A stretch of DNA of 64,000 nucleotides from Reticulascus tulasneorum (lineage: Eukaryota > Ascomycota > Sordariomycetes > Glomerellales > Reticulascaceae). Of the stretch, positions 33,113 to 51,400 are shown in pieces (position 1 is the stretch's first letter; each line of letters starts with the position of its first letter). The notes below the pieces were generated by a model that saw only the letters and a list, made by a program, of their open reading frames with translations, searched no databases and had not been told where the DNA came from. The DNA is taken from the NCBI GenBank assembly GCA_001557505.1, contig LSAX01000006.1:2294001-2358000 (forward strand), in the 5' to 3' direction. Made by a program: the position numbers and the translations under genes.

Positions 33113-34129
33113 TCACGTCATGGCCCTCAGACCGTCGACCAACTCTGTCTCACATTTGACAGTATTTTCGTCATATCCATAGTCTGCCGTCGCAATTCCA
33201 CCGGGAAGCTGGCAAGTTACAAAGTCGACGAAATCTTGCACATAAACTGCTGGCAATTGCTTGGCCCAAAACTCTGTAAGGCCCTCCCTTGGTATGGTGA
33301 CCAGTTCACCTCTCTTCCCGGTAACCTTTTCAATTGCGTCCTTCACATCTAAAGAACTATAAAGCCGAGGGCCAAAGAGGTCGATGGGATGGGGGCTCCG
33401 ATTGGATGACACGTCGAGTAAAGTCTTGGCGCAATACTTGCCTACATCCTTAACGGCCACCTGCGAAGTTTCAGCTTATGCTTTGCAATACCACTAGACC
33501 ATGGGATCTGGGATGAGGTACCATCGGAATCTGGTGATCTGCCGGGGAGAATGGTGACTCAAAACTTGGTGAGTCTGCTTGCATTGTCTTCAAGGCGTGA
33601 GCCCAATTCTCAAAGTAGTAGCAAGGCTTCACAATGATGACTTCAGGTGCTGCCTCTTTAAGGATTTGATCAGAGATGTGATTTAGTTTTAATACTCCCT
33701 GGTCATGCCCCACTTTTTGTTAGTAGCAGTTTATCTGCAAACGGCTTGTTTGGACCTTACGATGCCGTGGTCATATTGGGAACCCAGACATGAGTGCAGG
33801 AGCAACCTCTTGACGGTTGGGGATTTCTGAAGTGCATTCGCCACGTTCCTCGCAGCTTGGGCTGCGAACTCGCCATTGTCTGTGCCATCGAATGTTGGCG
33901 GTGGCACATAGAACACAGCGTTAGAATCGTTGAAATCAAGGTCGGTCCCACCACCCACATCACCTTTCGTCGCCTGAAATCTTGGGTGTTCAACAAATTC
34001 GGCTGGCGCTTTCGATAGATCCCGATAGATACCGCGGACATGGGGCTTGTTCTGGGATGCCAAAAGAAATCGGATCGTCTCTTTGGCTGCTTGCGTGGAA
34101 GCAGGGAGAACTGTGATATGAGAAGACAT
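33113..34129 (-). CDS. NmrA-like / ergot-alkaloid-type NAD(P)-dependent reductase
   Basis: Atypical short-chain dehydrogenase of the NmrA group, of the branch that includes festuclavine dehydrogenase-like proteins. Three exons (33761-34129, 33522-33698, 33113-33460) give 297 residues in frame. The N-terminal strand and loop read ITVLPASTQAAKETIRFLL in place of the usual GxxGxxG, as in this branch. Other marks: VRGIYRDLSKAP, DVGGGTDLDFNDSNAVFYVP, LGSQYDHGIGVLKLNH, IIVKPCYYFENWA, LFGPRLYSSLDVKDAIEKVTGK and LPGGIATADYGYDENT. It lacks the YxxxK catalytic pair of classical SDRs. Members act as reductases or as redox sensors; no biosynthetic cluster surrounds it, so its substrate is unknown. Confidence 0.82.
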
Positions 34130-34389
34130 CTTTTAAGTTACAGTGCGAAACTATTGACGCAGCTACGGTATTTTACAAAGTCACCGCGCCAATTGCGGGC
34201 TGCCCTTTCATTTATATGAACAGAATGTCCTGTCTGTGCTCTAGTACGAACATGAGAGTTGACTTGGCCAACGTCATTCTTACGACTGAAGACTTACTTA
34301 TTTATAAGCTGACTACAAAAGTCGGGATGGCCACAAAGGGTTATTAAAAGCGGGGTTCCGTGGAATGCCTAGCATTTCAGAAGCGACCG

Positions 34390-34660
34390 CCGGCTTATTT
34401 AGGCAGCTGTGTTAGTAAGCGCAATGCCCAGACCGAACACATTGTCGACCTCATCGCCTGGAGCGCGCCCACCAATTTGACTGTCCTAACGCGGTTCCAG
34501 TAGCACGTCTCCACCCTCTTGCCAAATGTTGAATACATCAAACTTCTCAAACATAACCTCTGAAGGGGTCTGTTCCGGATTCGAGGGCAACCCTGATCTT
34601 TATGGCCTTGGCATCCGAATCGGCGTTTACCTTTAATGGTACTCAACTTGGCTATCAATA
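34390..34660 (-). pseudogene. Unidentified C-terminal coding relic
   Basis: Minus-strand sequence reads as protein-like in two frames: DAKAIKIRVALESGTDPFRG, then after a frame change FEKFDVFNIWQEGGDVLLEP, an in-frame stop, then GDEVDNVFGLGIAL and a terminal stop near 34398. The composition is that of a real protein C terminus. I do not recognise the family. The stop plus frame change suggest decay. Confidence 0.35.
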
Positions 34661-34788
34661 TCGATAGACTCTGAAACAGCGGCGGATATGCATCTGAGGA
34701 ACTCAATATTTGTGTTCGCCATTATCATCGCCTTTTATCGAGCCATGTCCGAGCAAAAGATCAATACAATACAATCGAAGCATATTTA

Positions 34789-36160
34789 ATGTTACAGATT
34801 TGTCTTGGTTATGTGCTCACTCTCTTTAGCATTTTCGGGTTTCGCTTACAACTGTTGCATCCCCGGAGATTGGAGAAAGTCACGTCGGCATTTTCATCCC
34901 TTCGTTCGCGCAAAGAGCAAGTTCTATCGTCCAATACGAACATTGATTTGGAACGTGCTCCATCCGCAGGCTTCTTGTCAGGCAACTTTGGAAATATTGC
35001 CCAGCTCGGACTTGGATCCCGAACCCTACGACTTAGCGAACTCGATACCTTGAAGGATGTTTCACTTTCTTGGAGTGGCGCTATTTGGAGGATGACCATC
35101 GCGTCCATGGTAATCGTAGCAAACTTGATCTTTGTCTTTGGCATCGGAGACTCACTTCCTAGCGACGGAACGTGGGGGACAAATGGGTTTATTTTCATGT
35201 TCATTAAAGTTGGTCTGCATGGCTCTGTTCTAACCTTTCTGAAAGTCGTTGGTGTGGCACTGACAATCGGGTTTGGGCTACTCGCTACCTTAACTTGGCG
35301 CGCATGGCAGCGGGTTTTCCTATTCTTTCAGGCTCTGGCGATATGCGACCTTACATGGTTGATTTTGACTAAGGTATTTGGAATCTCCGTACAGAGCCCA
35401 GTTGAAGAGATGAAATTAGGCCCCCTGCTCAAAAGAGTTAGGAAGTTGGTCGAACTGGTCCGAACTCGTTCCGGCTACCTCCCGATGGTCATCTCAACGA
35501 TTTGGCCAACCATGTATCTTACTTTTCTTCTGTTGGGCGCGATTTCGGATGCTGTGAAAGCACTGGAAACTTTTGAGCACATCTACGTACCTGGGCAAAT
35601 CTTTTCATTGTACGCTCTGTTTTCGACTGGTACTCGAACTGGGAGAGCACGAGAACCCGAGAATCAGCATGAGAACCTGACACCCGTGTAAGTCTTGACT
35701 CCTGGTCGCCAGTTAAATCCCCGATATATCTAATCGCTACCAGGAGCACTCGGAGCTTAGCAATGACCAGTCTCTGGCACCTCTGGACCGCAGGTGCAAC
35801 GGTGTGGTTCGTCACAAGCGTGGAGCTCACAATTAGGTGGAACGCAATCCGTGGCGTCCAATCTCTTGAATCAACTGGGCAATTGATACCTTTTGTGATA
35901 GGTATTGCGGGCTTCATACAGGCTAAGCACAAACTACTCGTGTTCATCATCACAAATGTAAGTAGTAGTTCTTTGACAGTTTCGGTCATTGAAAATTAAC
36001 TAGACCACAGCGATCTCCGGAATTGCAGGAAACCGATGTGCAAATAACATTTTTGAATGCTGCTCCTGTGAAATTCAAAGTCATCAGACTTAATCAGTTT
36101 ACACATTTTAAAGTTTCGCAACCGCGAATAGCAACTCTGCCAGGAACATGTATGATATAA
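34789..36160 (+). CDS. Multi-pass fungal membrane protein of unknown function
   Basis: Three exons (34789-35687, 35744-35957, 36029-36160) sum to 1,245 nt, 414 residues, in frame; the last exon is the least certain. Membrane segments: near the start (ICLGYVLTLFSIFGFRL), about residues 105-125 (MTIASMVIVANLIFVFGIG), 145-175, 180-200, 235-260, and two in exon 2 (WTAGATVWFVTSVELTIRW, IPFVIGIAGFIQA). The phrase SVELTIRWN...V.SL.STGQLIPFVIGI is a hallmark of a widespread uncharacterised fungal family. The protein may be shortened at the N terminus, since related proteins often begin with one more membrane segment. Function unknown. Confidence 0.7.
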
Positions 36161-36429
36161 TACTGAGCACTGGCAGGTTCACTTCTGGAGGTATGTAGCT
36201 GCAGGTCAATCCTCTTTCGGTGTACAAGGCCGCATACATGAGACAAGAGAACTGATTTATGCATGCTAACGTATTTATAATCTAGGCCTTAGTAAGAGAA
36301 GGCTTTTTCACGCGCAACCGAGAATTCATCGAGAATATCGAAGGTTGCCAAGTAGGGAGACTATGAGAGCTAGTTGTGGCGGAAGTTGAGAGTTTTGTTG
36401 CACTCTCACAATCCCCTACATTTACTGTC

Positions 36430-36810
36430 TCCACTGGCGTGAAGTAGCCTCGGACTATGAAAGCGGTCTCGTCACCTTGTTTGACATAGAAAACGACTTT
36501 CCCGTCGAGTGGTACGCTGCTTTGCATGCCGGCGCCGGCGCCGTCCGCGAATTGAAGCTGAACAGCTGTATGAGCGACTGCCAGTCTTCACCAAATCTAC
36601 TAAACCGGAAAAGCTGGTCGCAACCTCCATGGCACTGCTTAGTCGAGGCACAATCGTGACTGGTGATGTATCGGTCTTACTAGCACCGGACGGGCAACAA
36701 ACGGCGACGTTCACGCCTGGCGTCAATGTCGGGACCTTATGGGGTTGGTTAGTGGTGACTTCCAGACGCCAATGAAGGATTGGACATTGAAGATCTCGGG
36801 ATCGTGTATT
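36430..36810 (+). pseudogene. Relic resembling the C-terminal end of a Tc-toxin A-type protein
   Basis: Short plus-strand remains of the last part of a very large protein. One frame (about 36459-36545) carries LFDIENDFPVEWY; a different frame (about 36545-36745) carries ERLPVFTK and TPGVNVGTLW; a third (about 36775-36805) carries DWTLKI. These three blocks in this order resemble the C terminus of Tc (toxin complex) A-like proteins found in bacteria and some fungi. Frame changes between the blocks and the lack of the rest of the gene show that it is dead. No upstream part was found between 36161 and 36430. Confidence 0.45.
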
Positions 36811-38437
36811 GGCGTTGAAGGACTTTTGGTTGATTGTGCGGTATTTCATGTCCTGACCTTTTTAATGTGTTGGCTTATGAGGCGTGTGGTTGTGCATACT
36901 TTGCTTGCATTACGTATCCTGTATAACCCTTGGTTTGAGTGCCATATTGTTTACTGGGGCGTCGTACTCCCAGTCTACATGCTTTAGGTTGGAGCCAGTA
37001 TGCTGTGACCTGGTGTCTATTGATTTGTCTTGAAGTCTGGGTCGAAGAGTCAAAGCTGCTGGGGCTGAGTGTTTCCATCTCTACACGGCCGCCAACTCGA
37101 GCACAATAATCTTCGGGATTCTTGGCTGCGCCACCGATAGCCCTGCCGTCCCTGACTAAAGCTCATCTTGAAAAAACGCCCAATCGCTGACAACAAGAGA
37201 GATGACTTCACTGACATGGTTATGTTGGGGGGATGGGTAGTCGGCTGGTTTAGCCAACCCACATGCCTAACGGGCGCATATGACTAGACGAGATAGCCCC
37301 CAAAAGCTGCCAAGCAGGAGGGCAGGTGCAAGGTACCTTAGCCAATTAGGTTGCGGGTTCACCCACTTTTTTTCAATTTTGTAATCAGCTTGGTTAATGT
37401 TTGAGTTTTATTCCCAGAATGACTGGCCTAGTGATGGTGAGCATAAGCTATCATTGCATGCAATTTTTTCGAGTAAACCGAGAGTTAAGCTGCCCCCAGG
37501 CTCCCTCAATAGAGCTGTCTGGAGTATTCACGGAGTGCTGACCCAGGTCCACCCGGTTGCCCCAAACAGATCGATTCCTCGATGGCATGCTACGCTGCGC
37601 CGCATATTGCATGCTTCCATCCATCCCTTAAGGGCTAGCTTCATCTGTCTTGCTCATGCAGAGAATTCTTATCCTCCATTATAATATAGTAACTCTCATT
37701 ATTGACATGGCTAAGTTTAAATAGCCCCTAGCTCCGTGGTAAAGCGCAGAATGACGCCATTTGACAATCTCGATCGCTTGTAAATACTTAAACAAGTTAA
37801 CGCTTCTAGTTCCAAACGACAATACCTTTAGTAACCCCCTTCCTTGGCGAGCGCCAACACAAGCCTCTGGCTTATAGCGCCGTGCTGTTTTGGTGGACGG
37901 ACAAGCTCGGTTTCTTACAAGCCAAAATTCCCTTCTAAATACCTGGTGCTACGAGATTCTTTTTAGATATTTTCAAATAGGGAGCAGTACACGATCCTCT
38001 CAAATAACTAGCCGATGTCCCTGGTCCAAGCAATCATGGCAAAACAGGAACTCTGCTATTTAGGGACTAGAATGGACCGAAAATTATAGCCTCCATCCTG
38101 GTTGACGATATTGCCAGGGTCGCTCTGCTTCTTGTCGGTACGCCCTAATGCAGGGTCGGGACCGCTGAATCGGCCAACTAAACTCTGTTGGATACTAATG
38201 CTACGTTCAATCTTATTATACTTTAAATCGTCAAAATAGACACGCCAATCGCTATGGATTGAAAAACCCTACCCTAGCAGATTCGTGGGAAGAATATTGT
38301 CACTTTCCACAGTGGCGCATCCAGCATCTGCTATAAATTCTCACGACCGTCACGAAGGTTCCAATGTCCTTGTTCTAGAGGCCGCCGGCGACCCTAGAGT
38401 TACGCAGATACTCTCTTGCATAATATCTTGCCTCAAA
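36811..38437. other. 1.6-kb region without genes
   Basis: No supported gene or repeat. It may contain further decayed sequence linked to the relic on its left, but I see no recognisable block. The right end is the promoter of the con-13-like gene. Confidence 0.35.
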
Positions 38438-39437
38438 ATGCACATACCATCCATCCTCCTCCTGCTCGCGGGTATCATAACAGCTCAGCAATTTCCACAG
38501 GCTCTTCCCGATATCAATCCTGCTTTCAATCTCGCCAATATAGAAGCAGACCTGAGAACGAACTTGAAACCGACCCATTCCACATGGAATTATTGGGGCC
38601 CGGGATGGATCCCCGAGTCTTGCAACATAGTAGCGATTCAAGGCAAATTCAGCCGTTTCGATTTTACTGTTTTTAACGTCCACTACGATGACTGTGGGGA
38701 ACCCTGGATTTTTTGCCGGCACAAAGATGCACCTGCATCTGAGATTGATATGATTGATCTATTTGGCCGTTTGCCAGTTAAAATGCGTTCTCATGTCCGG
38801 TAAGTACCTATGCCATGTGGCCATCTTGTTAATATGATCACCCAGCTTCTAATATAATTGCTAAACTATTTCCCACAGGCACTACATTGCCACGCCAGCT
38901 GCGGATGGGAAATCGGGTTGGTGGAACTACCCAGGTGATATATACGCGGAGATACGCCCCGACCTGACATGGCTTGTGCAATTAATAAGCTTTGGCCTGG
39001 ACGACCCCGTGGCTCCTTACGGCAATCACTTTTCAAACAGCAGCACATGGAAAAGCAATTACGCAATCGATTCTGCCGTTCCATTGCCATCCAGTAGAAG
39101 CAGTTGGAGCAGTAGCTTCCGGGGGATCAGTGTCTTCGCCTTATACGACAAGATCGTTTCTGGAGGGCTTGGTAGGATCCAACCAAGCTGGAACACCATT
39201 TTCCATCAATATGCAACGTATCAAGCTTACGTAGGCGACATCGTAATGCCTGGAGGGGTATGCATGGCCCGAATTGCAAACTCGCCGCCTACCGAGATGC
39301 GTGAATACACGAAGAGAGGCAACAGTCGCCGAAGCCTTGGGCCCATGCCTGATGTCAGCTTCAAGTCAAACATCACACTTATTGAGACTGATTCTTCATT
39401 TGATGGCGTTAGCCTTAGTTCAGATTTGGATCTGTAG
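38438..39437 (+). CDS. Con-13-like secreted protein
   Basis: Two exons (38438-38799, 38879-39437) give 306 residues in frame. The ATG at 38438 provides the signal peptide MHIPSILLLLAGIITA. The central block, IPESCNIVAIQGKFSRFDF then FNVHYDDCGEPWIFCRHKDA and IDMIDLFGRLPVKMRSHVR, is the hallmark of conidiation-specific protein 13 (con-13) relatives. In those proteins a metalloprotease-like HExxH segment often follows. Here the corresponding stretch after exon 2 begins (DLTWLVQLISFGLDDPVAPYG) has no HExxH, so enzymatic activity is unlikely. Secretion and possible expression during sporulation are inferred from the family name gene. Confidence 0.75.
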
Positions 39438-39775
39438 TATGAGCTCGATTGATATGTACGGTTACTGGGGCAAATAGAGTAGTGTATGCGGACAAACGGC
39501 ACGCTTGCGCGGATTACGAATCGAGACGATTGTATTAGTTTCAGTTGTATGACGTCACAGAATCCTAAGATATTTGGTTTTAATCATGCTTCTTATTACT
39601 TGGCATTCCTCGTGCCGTAATAATCTTCCACTAGCACTAAGTCGAGGCTCTTTACAGAGCTAACTGCATTATATGAGGCTCAGGCACTCATTACTACGGG
39701 GGTCGTTTGATTCCCCCGCATGTACCTTTCCCTGTTAATCAACCATGACCAGTGTCCTCATAGCCGTCGATACCG
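39438..39775. other. Intergenic, convergent 3' ends
   Basis: About 340 bases between convergent genes; nothing recognised. Confidence 0.4.
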
Positions 39776-41990
39776 CTACAACACAAGCACATCTCGGAAT
39801 ACCGCGACATTCTCCCACTCCCTCTGATATCCCTCTGAAACTGTTGTGTTCATCGAGTAAAAGCCCCCTCTTTTGAACGCCCCATCATCTGCCACCCGAA
39901 GAACAAGACCGTTCCTGACACGGCCTTGTCTTGACAACTCAAACAACCAATACTCATGCTCCTCGCGAGGACCATTTCTCGCCGGCATGCCAAAGAGCAG
40001 TTCGTCGTTTTCATCTGGATAGATATATCCCATCCCCGCCTCGTTTGCTTCTTCGGACTCGTGGTCATTAGTTCGAGAACCAAAACACCTCTTAAGGTCT
40101 TGCAAAGTAAACGGGCCAAGTGCGTTAGCCTTGAGACGCAAGTATACTTTCATGCTGTCGCCGAATGACTGATCTGGGGCTGAGCCAAAATTTAAGTAGC
40201 TCGCCGATGCTGTGAAGATGGGATTCTGCTTAAGATAAGACTGAGGATACGCCACTGGTCCGTTAACTGATGCCCAAGACCAAGTGTAACTCTTCAATCC
40301 CGGCCGGCGAAAGTGGTCGGGAAGGCGTATTCGAGGCGACCGGTGACTGTACCACAACATGCCTCTGACTAGATCATCATACCACAGTCCATGGGCGTAT
40401 TGACTATGGAGTACCGATGCAAAGCGCCCAGCCGTTGCTGAAAGAGCAAGTAGCTTGTCGGGTAGGACCGAGAGTTTTCCCTGAGAATACGCGTGAACAA
40501 CTTCTCTCCACCAACCGTAAAGCACGATCTTATCAGAAGGGCTCGAACTGTTGGGAAATTTCAATGTACCCATCGATTGGACAAAGGTTGCGTGAAGAAA
40601 TTTTCGAATTTCCAACGTCTCTGAGCCGAAGTGGAGATCATCTATGCCAAAATCGCAGTGAGACGAGGTCAGACATTGCCACGCAAGTTGTCTGTGCCCA
40701 AATGTCAACATTCGCGGCGAGAGCATACGCTCTTGATGTGTCCATGCTCTTTCGTAAATTACATCAGAATGCTTGTCGTTCAGGAAGTCATGTCCGATGG
40801 GAACGAGATATATCTTACCCATGACCCCGTTAGGACATAGATACGGAAGTTCCTCGCTGCGCTGATCGTAGCGCTCAGCCACATTCCGTCTCTCGATCAA
40901 GAATCCACTGTCACAATCTTTGGCACTGGCAGCCGATATGGTTACTGTTGCATTTGTGTAAATCTCTCCCATCTTGGCAATCTCGGATGCTTTGTCGTCC
41001 TCGGAATCTTGAATGATGCACAGCGCATCAACCCAGAGATACGGGATGCCAAGTTGCCTCGTGCTAAGTACGGCATCTTGTATTGTTTTGTGCAAGGCTT
41101 CGAGAGGAATCCCTTCCATGTTTGTCGGCAATGACGCACTGGTCGTCAAGCAGGACTGCTGTTTTCCCCAACAGTAGCTCAGGGCAACATGTCGGCGGTC
41201 TTTTTCTTGCCCATGGGAGATATGCAGCCGAACTGTGTCTGGGCCTGTTGCTGGCAAAACATCGATGACACGAGTCGGCAACTTTCCTGAGCGTTCATCT
41301 TGGCGACACTCCGGATGGTTGCGATGACAATCATCAATCCAGGAGCGCGCAAGTTCCAAATTGGCCTCCGAACCCAATCTCTGGTCGGCAATGCGATGCT
41401 TAACAAAATTCGCAGATGGACTTCCTGTTGCATCAATAAGGTTAGGAGACAGTTTTCAATGAAAAGTATTGAGCACGAGTACCTGGAACAGCATAGACCT
41501 CTGCGTGTTTGGTCTTTGCCTGTCGATGATCAGAATCGGGAATCTCAAAACAGACGAGCTGGTGTTTTAAGCCGGATCGCGGATCAGCCTTGTGCCAGAT
41601 CCTCATCTTGAAATACGAGGGTTGCATGGCCTTTTCCCCAACGAACAATGTTAGTAAATGATGGGTTTGTATGGTCAAGAACATTACAGGGAAGCTAAAA
41701 CATACAAAAGATGACTCAAGTCCTGCTGTTATTGTACTACTAAGCAGAAACTTGGCAAGCGGGCAGCCAGCGGATGACCATATTTCCAAGTGCTGAATGG
41801 TGTTGTCGATTTCGATCGTCTTAGCTGTTTCGAGCCCCTGAAGATTCTCCTCCGACGCGAAGAAGGAGCAAAAACCGCCGCATCGGCAGGTTGGGACAAG
41901 ATGTGAGGAGGTGGAAGCCACCGGCTGAGCTGGCTGGCGAGTGTGGTGTGGTGGGAACGCTTGGGAATGGTCCCCGATTACCCACGACAT
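39776..41990 (-). CDS. HET-domain protein, intact
   Basis: Heterokaryon-incompatibility family protein; such proteins trigger programmed cell death after non-self recognition. Three exons (41706-41990, 41483-41630, 39776-41424) give 693 residues in frame. The first intron (75 bp) has no stop and is in frame, but it contains a canonical TTACTAAC branch point and a clean donor, so it is treated as an intron. HET motifs are complete: HVALSYCWGKQQ, YLWVDALCIIQDSEDD (residues about 290-310) and AWTHQERMLSPRMLTF. C-terminal family marks are YDDLVRGMLWY and YTWSWASVNGPV. It is the first of three adjacent minus-strand genes with the hydrolase-ubiquitin gene and a second HET gene. Confidence 0.9.
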
Positions 41991-42573
41991 GATTTTCTAG
42001 TGACTGGCAGCCCAACTCCTCGAGACAACTGACAAATAGTAATGCTCTAAGGCGAATAAGCTTCAATCCTGTATAATGGTTGTGAATGGAAACAGGAACG
42101 CAGACTTGTTGCGGGCTGCTGAGGGGTTTGATTGTTGGGCTAGTCTGCTTCGAGGACGCCAAAAGCCAAGTCTGGGGGCGCATTTTTAGCGGGATTCCGC
42201 ATATAATCTGACCCACCATCCCCATGCCGAGATCCAAATCCACAGAGACATTACGCACTAGTGGAAGGGTAATGGAAATATGCCCCCAGTGCAAACCTCG
42301 CCTTCAGTGGTAACTCCCGGGAGAACTCATGACAAGAAGTCAATGTCCTATACACGGGGCAGACCCCTCTAAGATACCGCTAGGGTCTAGTCCTCTCGTG
42401 AACAGTATTCTCTATTTAAAACCTCAGTCATGAATCAGGTAGGCGAATTCGAAGAGATGTGAATCTGTAACGACCCGAAGAAGTTCGGGGCACTTGTCCC
42501 CAGTCTCAAATAAGCTGGTGCAACCTTCGTAAATTGCTCTGACTCAAATAGCAAACTAGCTGCCGATTTTCCC
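41991..42573. other. Intergenic, 583 bp
   Basis: Between the HET gene start and the 3' end of the hydrolase-ubiquitin gene. No gene seen. Long enough to hold a separate promoter for the HET gene. Confidence 0.4.
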
Positions 42574-47902
<5,329 letters not shown>

Positions 47903-48452
47903 ACCTGCGAGCCACTGCGCTTCATCGAGTGTTTAGTGTCAAAGAGAGCGGGAGGAAACAGAGAAGGAGACTTTGGCTGGAGAGGGATGAAGAAGTGGCT
48001 CGGAAGTAGGCAACGGCAGATTTCAGGTATTTGGTGGTGCGCGGATTGTCCTCGTGCCTTGCGGGGTCTGCGAATACAGAACGCCCGACATGACTGGATG
48101 GGGTCTCAGCCTCCCACAAAGAACTAGTCCCAACAAACATCTAGTGCTGAAACATGTTTTGGCCGGACCTTTGCGGCTAGATACTCGCGGCTGCAAACTG
48201 AGTATTGATATCCCCTTTGTGTGGACGACGACGGCATGTTTCTCGTACAAGCCATATCCAATAGGACACTTGAGGCGACTCCTGGCGGATGGTCTATTCA
48301 TTTTGATTGCCAAGGGGTAGACGCTCCTCCTACCCATATAAGTGAATATCGCGGTGCGAACCTGTGCGTAGGACTTTGTCGTTTAGAACAGCCCAAAGGG
48401 CGAGGGGCGGACTATTTTATGTTTCAGTATATTTTTAGAGTTTACTAAGATA
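47903..48452. other. Intergenic, 550 bp
   Basis: Promoter side of the hydrolase-ubiquitin gene and 3' side of the next HET gene. No gene recognised. Confidence 0.4.
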
Positions 48453-51400
48453 CTACACAATAATGACTGTCGATACTGCCAAACTCGCCGCAAGATTGGC
48501 AGCCACGCGTTCGGCCAACCCGTCTTCTCCAGTGCCATTAAACACCTTCTGATCGCTGTCGGATAGTTGAAGTTCACCAACCCCAACCCTACGATAGGCA
48601 GCCAGGTTTGTTTCTGAGGCACCAGTCGAGCTTGGGATCAGCAATAAACCTAATATAACGTCATATCCCATTCTCCAGATCCTGCCCGCCAGTATTAAAA
48701 TTTGAATCGTTTCCCCAAGCGGCAGCTCTGGCGTCTCTTCCAACGTGGTTCTAATATCTGGATGCGCCCAGCCCTCCATCGTCAACTTGTCGTTGAGGCC
48801 TAGGGGGGTCTCGTCCAGAAGCTCGAGCTGGAACCCGTCGTCCGTCGCTGGCTGCTGGCTCGTCGACGTGCGCCTCACGCGTGCGTCCATCAGGATTCCT
48901 TTGATAACCAACCTCGCGTCGGCGAGTCGTCCGTACGGATTCGGTGTTGCCGGTGCGTACGTAAGATCAACCACCTTGGTCGTCGGAAGCGGGTAATGGC
49001 TGGCGGCATCGTTGGACTGGGTGGCGCCAACGACCGAGGCCCACGACCACGTAGGCGCATAATACGTCTCTCTGCGTGAGCAGCCCTTGCTATCTGTACG
49101 CCAATAGAGGCTTCTGCCCAGATCCTCCTTCCACATGCCGCCAACGTAGGTCATCCCCGAGGCTTCGGAAAACGCGGCAGCCACGCCTGCAATTGCCTCG
49201 AGCCGGTCCGACTCGCGCGTGAGGGCCCGTGAGGTGAAAGGCGACACGATCTCGGGCCACATGATCCGCGGAGAGGAAACGCGGGGTCCGAGATTGGAGT
49301 CTGCGTCGTTCTGGGACATTGCTGTCAGGTTGAGGACCTTCGGCGCTTCTTTGCCCATTGCGTCTCCTGGACGACACTCGCAGAGATGGACAGCGCGACA
49401 ATGCCAGACGAGTTCGTGTTCGGTGAATCGGAGAATCCTCCGGGATAAAAGATGTTCCTGGAGGGTCCACGCCCGCGTCTCAAGGGGATGCTGCTCGCGA
49501 GACAACGGCCCATCGCCAATATTTTTAATCCAGGTCCAGTTAGACTGCCACGGCCGCGCGAAAAGCTCAACCTCGGCCAGCTCCCCTTGGGATTCGGCAA
49601 CAGTTGAGAAGCGGTGTCGCGTGCTATACGGCCTTGGCCGGAAACATCCTTCCGTGCTGTTGCGCGCCGCCGCAGCCGCGATGGTGATGAAGGCATTCTG
49701 GTATACGCCGCTCATTTTTGCCGACTCGATCGCCCAGTCGTCGTCGTCGTCTTGGATGATGCACACGGAGTCGATCCAGAGATACTTGAGGTGCAACCTT
49801 CGACATACCGCGATGGCGTCCTGAAATGTCTTCGGGAAGCTGGACAACTCGATCCCCTGCTGGAATTGCTGGATGGTGCTCTTTGTTGTCTTGAGCGGTA
49901 TTACATCTCCCCAACAATGACTTAGAGAGGCGTATCTACCAAGTTCGCCTAAAACAGGGATGTGCAGACGAGGTTTTCTATCGTCCGAGCCAACTTCTAT
50001 GATGCGCGTCGGGAGATGTCGATCTTCTTCCTTATCGTCACACTCTTCGTGGCGCTCAAGACATTCCTTAATCCAACCATCAATCTTGTCCCAACTTTTG
50101 GTGGAACTGGCGTGGCGGGAGACATGAGTCCCGACACCGATGACTTGCCATGGACGTACCACTTCTACTTTAACGTTAGCTTTGGACAGGGTGGCAGCAA
50201 TGTCGCCAAGACAGGAGGAAGGCCCAACCTGGTAGCTGGTATAGTTCAACACCAGAAATCTGATCTATTTCAGGGTCACGTCCCCTGCATCGCATGTAAA
50301 TTGAACGAATGAAAAGCTGAACGGGGGCGTCGGTGCCCCAAAGCATCCCCGCCATGATGTCTTCATCCTCTCCAAACCATTTACGTCCGAGGCCGCGATT
50401 CTCGAATCTGATAGTGTCTATGTCATCCCAGGCGATTCCTAGCATCGAGTACATGGATGCAGTCGCGTCTCTGAGGAGCATGCAGGTTCTGCATCGCATC
50501 GCCGCATTGCGACACACTCGATCGAAGTCCATCTTGTGGGACGGGTATTTGCCGTCTTCGGAGAAACCTTCAATGTACTTGAGCTCAAGGCAGACTGCGC
50601 AGAGCACGGTTGTGTGATGCGCGTCTTCCTCTAGCTCTATCTTGTGGAAGACGACCTGCAGGTTGCTAATCTCATCGCGGATCTGGAGTAGATAGTCGCG
50701 GAACCCCCTGAACCGGCTAGAGGATGAAGCTTTGAGGATGGCGACGTTTAGGTTCCCAATGCCCCTCTCCAGCCAGACCGTGTCGGTGGCGTACTTGCGT
50801 GTGGCATAGTTATACGCCAAGAGGCATCCCAGAAGGGCGTAAACGTGCTGATGGCCTGGCTTCTCAGGGTCGTCAGGCCCTGTCGGGGCGTTCTCATCTG
50901 TCTGTGGCGGCATGAACATTTCAACGTTGAGGATGATGTCGTCGAGATCAGCGCCCCCGCGAATCGCTCCGAGCATTTCGTCCACTGTGGAGACATCCAG
51001 CACGCGGGCCGTGAATTTGAGCGCCACCCAACAACAGTAAGACCCTTTAGCTTTTGTTTGCTTCTCTATCCTGGAGGATTCGACTGCAGCTTGGTCCTCA
51101 CAGTGAACGAGGGGCGAGCTGGCTGGTCCCTCCGTTCGGACACTCTCGGCGCCGGTTGGCTTGTCTGGTCTTGATGGCTCTATGTCACCTGCTACTACCG
51201 GATCCATTGCTCCCGGCCTTGCAGCACCCTGTGACGATGTGTCCGCTTGCCGTTCCGTCGACTCTTCTGTCTTGTTCTGATCCACGACAGTGTCCCCCGC
51301 CTCGTAATCGTGCGCTTCCACCCACACGGCATCTTCAACGGCCCTAAATGCAACCTCGAGGGCCTCGTCGCACTGGCGACGCATCTTAGAGAGGTCGATG

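Noticed and set aside
36282..36527. Minus-strand open frame opposite the Tc-like relic
   Set aside because: It overlaps the better supported plus-strand blocks and shows no motif.
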